From NCBI RefSeq assembly GCF_045310695.1, contig NZ_JBJIAA010000014.1, forward strand, positions 62,001 to 126,000: 64,000 bases of DNA, in the 5' to 3' direction. Position numbers and translations under genes: made by a program. Source of the stretch: Clostridium_S neuense. GTDB taxonomy: Bacteria > Bacillota > Clostridia > Clostridiales > Clostridiaceae. Positions 54,411-62,298 of this stretch are shown one piece after another. Numbering within the stretch: position 1 is the first letter of the stretch; each line of letters begins with the position of its first letter. The notes under the pieces were generated by a model. It was given only the letters and a program-made list of their open reading frames with translations, was not told the origin of the DNA and did no database searches.

Positions 54411-57083
54411 ATGACTAAAAAAGAGTACATCTACAATAAATTATTAGACCTGCCTAGCGGTAAAGGCATTGATGCTCAAAGTCTTGCGGATATGCTGAAT
54501 ATGACTAGAGCAAATGTAAGCCACGAACTAAATAATTTGTGCAAGGATGGAAAGGTTTTCAAAGGTTCTGGAAGACCAGTTTTATTTTACGTTTCAAACA
54601 CTAATATCAATAAATCTAAACTAGATGCCCTCATAACAAATAACATAAGTTTAAAACAAGCTGTTGAACAATTAAAGGCAGCTATTCTCTATCCTCCAAA
54701 CGGCATGAACTGTTTAATACTTGGAGCTACAGGTGTAGGAAAATCCATGTTTGCCTCATTAATGCATGAATATGCTATTGAAATGGGTATAAAAGATAAA
54801 AAATCTCCCTTTATAGTGTTTAACTGTGCAGATTATACAAATAATCCTCAACTTTTAACCTCACAGCTTTTTGGAGTAAAAAAGGGAGCCTACACTGGTG
54901 CAGATGCTGACAAAATAGGACTCATAGAAAAAGCAAATGGAGGTATTCTATTTCTTGATGAGGTTCACCGACTGCCACCTGAAGGTCAAGAAGCTCTTTT
55001 TACATTTTTAGATAAGGGGACCTTTAGAAGGATGGGGGATGATGAAATACGAAAGTCCAATGTTCTTATAATATCCGCTACAACCGAAAATCCAAACTCA
55101 GCTTTACTTAAGACCTTTACCAGAAGAATTCCTATGCTTATTACAATTCCTTCTCTCAGCGAAAGAACACTTGAAGAAAGACTTTACCTAATAAAAACCT
55201 TTTTCAAAAACGAAAGCAAAAAATTAAACAGAAATATTTCTGTATCCTTAAATACTATGAGAGCACTTTTATCATATAATTGTCCTAATAATGTTGGCCA
55301 GTTAAAAAGCGACGTGCAGCTCCTTTGTGCAAGAGCCTATTCAGAATTTCTCACAAATACAAAATCCGATGTAAGAATAAATAGTTCAAGCCTCCCATTA
55401 TACATTAAAGAAGGACTTTATAAAGAAAAAGAACATAGAATTTTATGGAATAAATTAATGGGTGAGGAAATTGAATTTTTTAAATTTTCCAGTAAAGATG
55501 ACAGCTCAGAAAAACCAAATAACAAAGCCAATAATACCATATATGAATTTATAGAGCAAAAACTTGAGAAATTAAAATACAAAGGTATATCAGATATAGA
55601 TATAGAAAATATTCTTGAGAAAGATATAACTAAATATTTCACAAAATACATAAGCAGAGTATCTGAAGAGATTAACAGAAAAAATCTCCTAAACATAATA
55701 GGTGAGGAAAATCTAAATTTTATCGATAAGGCGGTTTATCAAATTGTAACTTCATTAAAAAGAAACATAAGTAACAATATCTATACAGCCTTAGCTCTAC
55801 ATATAAATACACTTATAACAAGGATATATAGTAACAAGACCATAGTAAATCCTGAACTTAATAAGATAAAAAACTTATATCCAAGTGAATACAGCATAGC
55901 CTTAAATATTAAAAAGCAAATTGAAGAATACGTTCACCACTTAATTCCAGATGATGAGGCAGGATATCTAACCTTGTTCTTAGTCAATGACGATAAGGTA
56001 TCCAAGAAAATTAAAGATAAGGTAAACATTATAATTATTGCCCATGGAAAATCTACTGCTACCTCCATTGCCGAAGTAGCTAACGACCTCCTTGAAGAAA
56101 ACTCCGTAATAGGTATAGATTGTCCTTTAGATGTAAACCCTTCTGTAGTGCTTGAGAAATTAAAGACTACAGTTAAAAATAATTTTACTACCAGTGGATA
56201 CATACTTCTTGTTGATATGGGTTCTCTAACTACCTTTGGCGAAATAATAGAAAGCGAATTTAAAATTCCTGTAAAGGTTTATCCACTTGCTTCAACCCTG
56301 CACGCAATAGAAGCAGCAAGAAAATCTCTATTAGGACTTTCTATAGATGAAATCTACAGCGATATACTATCAGTTAATTCATATGAGCATATGGAAACTC
56401 CAGCTAGCTATTCTAATGTAAAAAATAAAAAAAGCATTATTATAACTGCTTGTCTAACAGGTGAAGGAGGTTCTCTTGCAATTAAAAACTTTTTAAAATC
56501 TAATCTCAAATATGACAAGGATTTATTTGAGATAATGTCATTAAACTGTTTAGATAAGAACCATTTTAAAAATCAGCTTATTAAGCTCCAAAAGGACAGA
56601 GAAATTTTATTTATTGTATCCTCTTTTCCAATAGATTTGAATATAAAACAATACAATATGCACGATGTTTTATGCATGAAGGTAATGGATGAATTACAGC
56701 AGCTTATAGACACAAAGTCTGTGGTACAAAAAATGTCCTCCATACTAAAAGAAAATATAGATAACCTTGATGGGAACGAACTTTATGTTGATATAACTCA
56801 ATTTATTAACTCTATAGAAAACAAACTTAAAATAAAGCTGGACGATGATTCTTTCATTGGGCTTATACTTCATATAGCTTTTTCAATAAGTAGATTAAAA
56901 AAAGGACAAGAAGCTGTAGAATATCCTGATAAAGAAGAATTCATAGAAAATAATAAAGTCTTATACAACATAATAAAAGAAAATTATTTATTTTTATACA
57001 ACAAATACTATATAAAAATATCTGAAAGCGAGCTTTGCTATATAACGGACTTTTTTCTCGAATTTATGAATAATACGAAATAG
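54411..57083 (+). CDS. LevR/CelR-type sigma-54-dependent activator with PRD domains
   Basis: An 890-residue activator. Domains: N-terminal winged HTH (about 1-62), AAA+ domain with Walker A GATGVGKS (105-112), sigma-54 contact loop GAYTGA (159-164, a variant of GAFTGA) and Walker B FLDE (181-184), PRD1 (about 435-540), an EIIA-Man-like domain with IIIAHGKSTATS (about 545-660), a segment with ITACLTGEGG, and PRD2 (about 775-885). PRD histidines are phosphorylated by HPr and the cognate IIB, so activity follows cellobiose availability and PTS state. It is divergent from its target operon. Its TAG stop lies at the edge of repeat copy D. Confidence 0.94.
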   Translation: MTKKEYIYNKLLDLPSGKGIDAQSLADMLNMTRANVSHELNNLCKDGKVFKGSGRPVLFYVSNTNINKSKLDALITNNISLKQAVEQLKAAILYPPNGMNCLILGATGVGKSMFASLMHEYAIEMGIKDKKSPFIVFNCADYTNNPQLLTSQLFGVKKGAYTGADADKIGLIEKANGGILFLDEVHRLPPEGQEALFTFLDKGTFRRMGDDEIRKSNVLIISATTENPNSALLKTFTRRIPMLITIPSLSERTLEERLYLIKTFFKNESKKLNRNISVSLNTMRALLSYNCPNNVGQLKSDVQLLCARAYSEFLTNTKSDVRINSSSLPLYIKEGLYKEKEHRILWNKLMGEEIEFFKFSSKDDSSEKPNNKANNTIYEFIEQKLEKLKYKGISDIDIENILEKDITKYFTKYISRVSEEINRKNLLNIIGEENLNFIDKAVYQIVTSLKRNISNNIYTALALHINTLITRIYSNKTIVNPELNKIKNLYPSEYSIALNIKKQIEEYVHHLIPDDEAGYLTLFLVNDDKVSKKIKDKVNIIIIAHGKSTATSIAEVANDLLEENSVIGIDCPLDVNPSVVLEKLKTTVKNNFTTSGYILLVDMGSLTTFGEIIESEFKIPVKVYPLASTLHAIEAARKSLLGLSIDEIYSDILSVNSYEHMETPASYSNVKNKKSIIITACLTGEGGSLAIKNFLKSNLKYDKDLFEIMSLNCLDKNHFKNQLIKLQKDREILFIVSSFPIDLNIKQYNMHDVLCMKVMDELQQLIDTKSVVQKMSSILKENIDNLDGNELYVDITQFINSIENKLKIKLDDDSFIGLILHIAFSISRLKKGQEAVEYPDKEEFIENNKVLYNIIKENYLFLYNKYYIKISESELCYITDFFLEFMNNTK

Positions 57084-57394
57084 CAATGCTTCGTCGCATA
57101 CACATACGTGGGGTTTGGGATGTAATCCCATTATCCTTCTAGAATAAGATAAAAGTACTTTTAATAATAAATTCTATAAATCTAAGGTAAAAAAAATCAT
57201 AAAATCCTAAGATATTTCAATAACTCGCTTAAAAAGTGCTCAAACAATTGAAATATCTAAGTATTTTATGATTTTTTTACCGAGATTTATTAGAATTTTT
57301 TTAAACTGTTCCTTCAGCATTGCTATTTCGCTCCCACAGTGGTGCAAGGAAAAAATTCCTCCGTTCCTACGGAATTTTAGGTGCAAATCTTTGC
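57076..57394. repeat. Long-hairpin interspersed element, copy D (reverse orientation)
   Basis: Reverse of copies A-C. The end that abuts genes starts at the stop codon of the activator gene (57081-57083). A fragment of about 70 bp related to the 157-bp tandem repeat (57111-57150) is inserted near this end. The long inverted repeat spans about 57170-57310 and the small T-tailed hairpin about 57350-57385. Confidence 0.72.
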
Positions 57395-57400
57395 AAACAA

Positions 57401-57580
57401 TTAAATTTTTGTGACATACATCTTATTAATCTTATTTGATATCCTGTAATGTGTACCTACTTCACATATTTTGTTAAGCTCATCATAGGCATAATTTATT
57501 ATCTCTGCGCAGCTTACTTTGTTTTTCTTAAGTTCCTTGCAAAGCTGAGTTCCATACTTTGAATTGACATTATCTATCGT
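57401..57580 (-). pseudogene. C_GCAxxG_C_C family remnant (C-terminal part)
   Basis: The minus strand reads DNVNSKYGTQLCKELKKNKV, SCAEIINYAYDELNKICEV, then YRISNKINKMYVTKI and stop. This matches the C-terminal cysteine region of the redox-type C_GCAxxG_C_C proteins. The N-terminal part with the GCAxxG motif is absent, so the gene is truncated. Confidence 0.6.
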
Positions 57581-57630
57581 TTCGTTTATTCAGATAGCCA
57601 AGCATCATACTGTGTTTTTATATATTTTAA

Positions 57631-57658
57631 GATTTATCTGACGAAAGGAAGATAAATC
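57631..57658 (-). terminator. Terminator after the rhodanese gene
   Basis: gatttatct (57631-57639) pairs with agataaatc (57650-57658), with a T-rich tail on the minus strand. It lies 30 bp after the rhodanese stop. Confidence 0.65.
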
Positions 57659-57687
57659 AACCTTCATTGTCCTCTGTCCTCTGTACT

Positions 57688-58008
57688 TTATTTTTGTAGT
57701 TCTCCTCTGTAAGAACCAGTTCCACCCTTAACATTCACTACGTTAAACCCCATATCTGATAGCTTGCTGCAGGTCTTTTGACTTCTCATACCAGATTGAC
57801 ATATTATATAATACTCCTTTGACTTATCGAGGTACTTTTCCGGATTTTGAGTTACGGAATTCATCGGAGCATTTTTAGCACCTGGAACATGCCCTACCTT
57901 GTATTCCTCTGGCTCCCTAATATCTATTAAAGTTATATTTCCTCTCAAATTATCTAGTTCACTTACATCTATTGATTTAAATTTATTTTTATTTAAGAAT
58001 AAAAACAC
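57688..58008 (-). CDS. Single-domain rhodanese (sulfurtransferase)
   Basis: A 106-residue rhodanese. The active-site loop is CQSGMRS with the catalytic cysteine, and DIREPEEYKVGHVPGAKNAPM is the standard entry motif. It transfers sulfane sulfur in the cytoplasm. It lies 21 bp after the CoA-disulfide reductase gene, so they form an operon for handling reactive sulfur. Confidence 0.92.
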   Translation of the reverse strand: MFLFLNKNKFKSIDVSELDNLRGNITLIDIREPEEYKVGHVPGAKNAPMNSVTQNPEKYLDKSKEYYIICQSGMRSQKTCSKLSDMGFNVVNVKGGTGSYRGELQK

Positions 58009-58029
58009 AACAATTCCTCCTTTGTTAAT

Positions 58030-60459
58030 CTATATAAATAAATTTACATTAGAATCCTCTGCCTCACCAAGGTAATAACCAACACCTCCTATTTTAACAC
58101 CATCGATTAATTCCTCTTTTTTTATTCCCATAACATCCATCGACATCTGGCAGGCAACTATTTCTACGCCACTCTCTATTGCAGCTTTAATTAAATCCTC
58201 AAGAGAAGTTATATTTTTATCCTTCATAACCTTTCTTATCATTTTAGAGCCCATGCCCATCATGTTCATTTTAGAAAGTTTAAGCTTTTTACTTCCTCTT
58301 GGCATCATCATTCCAAACATTTTATCCATAAAGCCTTTTTGTACACTTACTTTTTCTGGCCTTCTCAAAATATTAAGTCCCCAGAAGGTAAAGAACATAG
58401 TTACTTTTTTACCCATGGATGCTGCTCCATTTGCTATAATAAATGATGCTATAGCCTTATCTAGATCACCGCTGAAAACTACCATAGTTTTGTTATCTTT
58501 AACTACTACTGTTTGATTTTGAGTCATAGAACCTTGCGAAGATTTCTGTATAACAGCTGTAATAATAGCTTTATCCTTATCAAGGCTTAAAAGCTGATTT
58601 CCTGTTCTCTTGCACCATGCCTTTATATCCTCATAAAATCCAGGATCTGATGCATTAACTTTTAAAACTTCACCATTTTTCAAATTATCTATAGCTTCCT
58701 TTACACTCATAAGAGGTCCAGGACAGCATAGCCCGCAGGCATCAAGTACTTTAGTATATTTTTCTGTGTCCATTGCTGCTTCCCTTTCATAACTTTCATC
58801 ATTATTTTTATTTGAAGGTTTAAAATTAAGTGCTGATATAGATTTGTACCCTCCAGTAACATTCTTAACCTTAAATCCATTTTGCATTAAAATCCTCTGA
58901 GCAACATATCCTCTAAGTCCAACTTGGCAATAAACTATTATTTCTTTATTCTTATCAAGTTCATTTAATCTTTGCCTTAAATCATCTACAGGAATATTTA
59001 CAGCTCCATTTATGTGTCCATTACTAAATTCAAGTTCTGTTCTAACATCTACAACCATGGAATTTTCTTTATTGCTTTCTAAAAATTCAGTTGAAGTTAC
59101 AACCTCTGCCCTTCCAGTCAAAACATTTTCTGCTGCAAAACCCGCCATATTTACTGGATCTTTTGCAGAGGAATATGGAGGTGCATAGGAAAGTTCAAGT
59201 TCAGCTAAATCATAAACACTGCCCTTAAATCTTATTGCCGTTGCTATTACATCTATTCTTTTCTCAACACCACCGTAACCTACTGCCTGAGCTCCAAGTA
59301 TTTTTCCCTTTTCATCAAATATTAATTTTAATGAAATAGGAGAACTTCCAGGATAATACGATGCATGAGATGCTGGATGAACTACAACCGTTTTATAAGG
59401 TATATTAAGTCTTTTTAAGGTTCTCTCATTATTTCCAGTGCTTGCTGCTGTAAGTCCAAATACCTTTATAACCGCTGTTCCCTGTGAACCTTTAAATGAT
59501 GAATTTAATCCACAAACATTATCTGCTGCTATTCTTCCTTGCTTATTTGCAGGCCCAGCAAGAGGAATTGCTGTTTTTTGACCATTTACAAAATCCACCA
59601 CCTCTACAGCATCACCAACTGCAAATACACTTTCTATATTAGTTTGCAGCCTATCATTTACAATTATGTGCTCTTTAGGACCAAATTCAATTCCAGAACC
59701 TTTAAGGAATGAAGTTTCTGGTGCTACTCCAATTGCTAATACTACAATTTCTGTCCTTACAGCTTTTCCACTTCCAAGAGTTATCTCAACATAATCTTCA
59801 TTATCCTTAAATGATTTTACTCCATCACCTAAAATTAAATTTACACCATTATCATTAAGTTCCTTTTCTGCCATAACAACCATATCTGTATCAAAAGGTG
59901 CTAAAATATGCGGTGCTGCTTCAATAAGAGTTACATCAATTCCTCTTTCTTTCAGGTTTTCTGCAACCTCAACTCCTACAAAACCGCCACCAATAACTAC
60001 GGCATTTTTTATTTTTTTACTGTCAACCTTCTCTTTTATCTTATCCATATCGGGAATATTTCTAAGCGTCATTATTTTATCACTTTGAATCCCCTCGATT
60101 GGTGGCCTTAAAGCTCTTGCACCAGGTGACAAAATAAGATAATCATAATTTTCTTCATACGTTCCCTTATCTTTGCTTTTAACCTTAACTTTTTTATTCT
60201 TTGTATCTACTTTAAGTACCTCGCTGTTATTTCTAACATCTATATTAAATCTATTTTTCATGCTTTCCGGGGTTTGGACAATTAATTTTTCTCTTTCCTT
60301 TATAGCTTCACCTATATGATAAGGAAGACCACAATTTGCAAAGGAAATATATTCGTCTTTCTCAAACATTATAATTTCTGCCGTTTCATCTAGTCTTCTA
60401 AGCCTAGCCGCAGCAGACGCTCCTCCCGCAACCCCACCAACTATTAAAACCTTTTTCAT
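58030..60459 (-). CDS. CoA-disulfide reductase-type flavoprotein fused to rhodanese, TusA and DsrE domains
   Basis: An 809-residue four-domain protein. The FAD/NAD reductase (about 1-445) has GGVAGGASAAARLRRLDE and the active-site Cys43 in SFANCGLPYHIG, the single-cysteine CoADR class. Then come a rhodanese (about 450-545; YCQVGLRG), a TusA-like domain (about 565-640; DACGLCCPGPLMSVKEAI) and a DsrE-like domain (about 650-809; CQMSMDVMGI). The fusion suggests polysulfide or persulfide reduction and sulfur relay. AAAGGAG precedes the ATG. The ArsR gene upstream is probably its regulator. Confidence 0.93.
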   Translation of the reverse strand: MKKVLIVGGVAGGASAAARLRRLDETAEIIMFEKDEYISFANCGLPYHIGEAIKEREKLIVQTPESMKNRFNIDVRNNSEVLKVDTKNKKVKVKSKDKGTYEENYDYLILSPGARALRPPIEGIQSDKIMTLRNIPDMDKIKEKVDSKKIKNAVVIGGGFVGVEVAENLKERGIDVTLIEAAPHILAPFDTDMVVMAEKELNDNGVNLILGDGVKSFKDNEDYVEITLGSGKAVRTEIVVLAIGVAPETSFLKGSGIEFGPKEHIIVNDRLQTNIESVFAVGDAVEVVDFVNGQKTAIPLAGPANKQGRIAADNVCGLNSSFKGSQGTAVIKVFGLTAASTGNNERTLKRLNIPYKTVVVHPASHASYYPGSSPISLKLIFDEKGKILGAQAVGYGGVEKRIDVIATAIRFKGSVYDLAELELSYAPPYSSAKDPVNMAGFAAENVLTGRAEVVTSTEFLESNKENSMVVDVRTELEFSNGHINGAVNIPVDDLRQRLNELDKNKEIIVYCQVGLRGYVAQRILMQNGFKVKNVTGGYKSISALNFKPSNKNNDESYEREAAMDTEKYTKVLDACGLCCPGPLMSVKEAIDNLKNGEVLKVNASDPGFYEDIKAWCKRTGNQLLSLDKDKAIITAVIQKSSQGSMTQNQTVVVKDNKTMVVFSGDLDKAIASFIIANGAASMGKKVTMFFTFWGLNILRRPEKVSVQKGFMDKMFGMMMPRGSKKLKLSKMNMMGMGSKMIRKVMKDKNITSLEDLIKAAIESGVEIVACQMSMDVMGIKKEELIDGVKIGGVGYYLGEAEDSNVNLFI

Positions 60460-60511
60460 AATTTAACTCCTTTCTTTAACTAATATTTTCTTCAATTCCA
60501 TCATAAAAATC

Positions 60512-60529
60512 TATATATTCGTATATTAA
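60512..60529 (-). promoter_or_regulatory. Candidate ArsR operator before the CoADR operon
   Basis: tatatattcgtatattaa is a near-palindrome 53 bp before the reductase start. A similar ATAT-CG-AATATATA sequence lies before the ArsR gene at 60936-60952. Confidence 0.4.
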
Positions 60530-60622
60530 GATAAATAAATATATACTTTAAGCACAGCTTTAAAGTTTCCATTAAACGGTTAACAAGTAAAGTGCGCTTT
60601 TATGTGATACATATAAATTCAA

Positions 60623-60904
60623 TTAATCGGTATAAAGAACTTTCATTAACTCTTCAACTTTTTTATTACAAACTCTGTATATAATCTCTGTTCCATTTCT
60701 AGTTCCTTCAATAATTCCTGCTGTTCTTAGCTTCTGAAGGTGCTGAGAAATAGTTGATTGAGGACAATTAAGGCAATCTGTCATATGCATAACATTACAT
60801 TCGCCATTTTGTAAAAGTCCTGCAACTATACAAAGTCTAACAGGATGTGCAAGAACTTTCAAAAGTTCAGCTGCATTATTATATTTTGAATAATCCTTTT
60901 CCAT
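60623..60904 (-). CDS. ArsR-family repressor
   Basis: A 93-residue winged-HTH repressor (LAHPVRLCIVAGLLQNGECNV...CPQSTISQHLQKLRTAGIIEGTRNGTEIIYRV). Cysteines at 25, 36, 44 and 47 could sense metal or persulfide. The neighbouring sulfur-transfer genes favour persulfide sensing, as in BigR/SqrR-type regulators, but this is inferred. It lies upstream of the reductase on the same strand. Confidence 0.88.
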   Translation of the reverse strand: MEKDYSKYNNAAELLKVLAHPVRLCIVAGLLQNGECNVMHMTDCLNCPQSTISQHLQKLRTAGIIEGTRNGTEIIYRVCNKKVEELMKVLYTD

Positions 60905-60935
60905 AGTTTTTACCTCTTCTGTTTATTAATATATT

Positions 60936-60952
60936 TATATATTACGATATGC
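60936..60952 (-). promoter_or_regulatory. Candidate ArsR operator before its own gene
   Basis: ttatatattacgatatg resembles the element at 60512-60529 and lies about 32 bp before the ArsR start, consistent with autoregulation. Confidence 0.4.
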
Positions 60953-60984
60953 AAATATATGTGTCAAGTAAAAAGTTGTGAATT

Positions 60985-61405
60985 AATAATGTTTCGTCGC
61001 GTTAAAAAAATCCTATAAATCTAAGGTTCAAAAATCATAAAATAACTAAGATATTTCAATAACTCGCTATCGCTCAGACAGATTGAAATATCTTAGTATT
61101 TTACAATTTTTGAACCAAGATTTATTAGAATTTTTTTAAATCGTTCCTTCAGCATTATTACTTCACAATCACGGTAGTGCAAGGAAAAAATTCGAGGTCA
61201 CTGAAAAACTAAAAAACATTACTAATTTAGATATATCTGTATATTTTTGCAGGTCATTTATGTCTAAAAAGTTGTTGGAAGACTATTAGAAGGCCTCCTA
61301 GCGCCTTACTTATTTTCCCAATTAATTTGCACAAAAAATATGAAGACTTTTTCAGTGGCCTCAAAAATTCCTCCGTACCTACGGAATTTTTCCATAAATC
61401 TTTGT
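60985..61405. repeat. Long-hairpin interspersed element, copy E, split by a MITE
   Basis: Reverse orientation like copy D. The gene-facing end (aataatgtttcgtcgcg) starts at about 60985, the long inverted repeat spans about 60995-61145, and the small hairpin (aaattcctccgtacctacgg) is separated from it by a 169-bp insertion at 61194-61362. Unlike the other copies it is not at a stop codon; the nearest gene on that side is the start of the ArsR gene. Confidence 0.72.
61194..61362. mobile_element. 169-bp MITE with 8-bp target duplication
   Basis: Terminal inverted repeats start GAGGTCACTGAAAAA on the left and GAGGCCACTGAAAAA on the reverse of the right end. The sequence aaaaattc is duplicated at 61186-61193 and 61363-61370, and removing one copy plus the insert restores the uninterrupted repeat sequence seen in copies A-D. 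It has no coding capacity, so it is non-autonomous. Confidence 0.82.
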
Positions 61406-61551
61406 AGCGCACAGTTTGAATAATTTATCACTATTTTTACTGCATAACCTCGTTTACAGTGTATTTTTCGTAGGGAAACGGATTATAGAGAGAACATAAC
61501 ATTTTGTTCAAGAATCACACGGGCTTATGCCCAAACTCCAATATGTGTATA

Positions 61552-62151
61552 TTACTTCACAACTTCCAGTTTAGCGAATAAATCATTATCCCTATCCAAA
61601 TTCCAAACATATTCAATGGAGTGTGCAATCTCTTTTGCCTTTCCCTCTCCAATTCTATCAGCTACAAAGCCTAAAGCCATATCTATTCCAGCAGATACAC
61701 CAGAAGAAGTATAAAATTTACCGTCAACTACCCATCTAGCGCATGGCTGCCAGTTAACATTAGTATTCAAAGATTTTACCCACTCAAAAGCTCTTTTATT
61801 TGAAGTTGCCTTTTTATCATTTAAAAGATTTGTTTTAGCTAGCAGTGCGGAACCAGTACATACAGTGAGACAATACGTTGATTTAACTGCAACTTCCTTA
61901 AGTCTTTCTATAAAAACATTATCGTTAACTAAAGACCGTGTGCCTTGTCCACCTGGAACTAACAATATACCCGAAAAATCAGCCTCCTCTAATTTTTCAG
62001 TTATAACCTCTGTACCTTGCCTACTTATAACAGTTCCACCATTTACGGAAAAATAACGAAGCTTGTACCCTTCAAGCCTTCCAAGTACTTCTACTGGTCC
62101 AAACACATCTAGTGTTTCAAAATCAGAAAACAGCAAAATATTTATATCCAT
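61552..62151 (-). CDS. DJ-1/PfpI-family protein
   Basis: A 199-residue class-I glutamine-amidotransferase-like protein. The nucleophile elbow is TVCTGSALLA with the family cysteine, preceded by LLVPGGQGTR. A similar architecture occurs in isonitrile hydratase-like and AraC-associated PfpI proteins, so the exact reaction is unknown. The ribosome site AAGGTGG is 6-7 bp before ATG. It is followed by copy E of the repeat, and a long inverted repeat lies upstream. Confidence 0.87.
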   Translation of the reverse strand: MDINILLFSDFETLDVFGPVEVLGRLEGYKLRYFSVNGGTVISRQGTEVITEKLEEADFSGILLVPGGQGTRSLVNDNVFIERLKEVAVKSTYCLTVCTGSALLAKTNLLNDKKATSNKRAFEWVKSLNTNVNWQPCARWVVDGKFYTSSGVSAGIDMALGFVADRIGEGKAKEIAHSIEYVWNLDRDNDLFAKLEVVK

Positions 62152-62170
62152 GAAAGCACCACCTTAATGC

Positions 62171-62252
62171 AGAGGACAAAGTACAATTGACAGAGTACAG
62201 TGAATGAAATTGAAGAAAATCGTCCTTCACTGTACTCTGTACTTTGTCCTCT
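62171..62252. terminator. Long inverted repeat, bidirectional terminator or palindromic element
   Basis: agaggacaaagtaca (62171-62185) pairs with tgtactttgtcctct (62238-62252), and gagtacagtgaa (62193-62204) with ttcactgtactc (62226-62237). A related stretch (gtcctctgtactttattt) lies at about 57673-57690, so it belongs to a dispersed family. Confidence 0.65.
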
Positions 62253-62298
62253 GTACTCTATATTTTTATCCTATTATACCACTATACTCAAACTTTTT

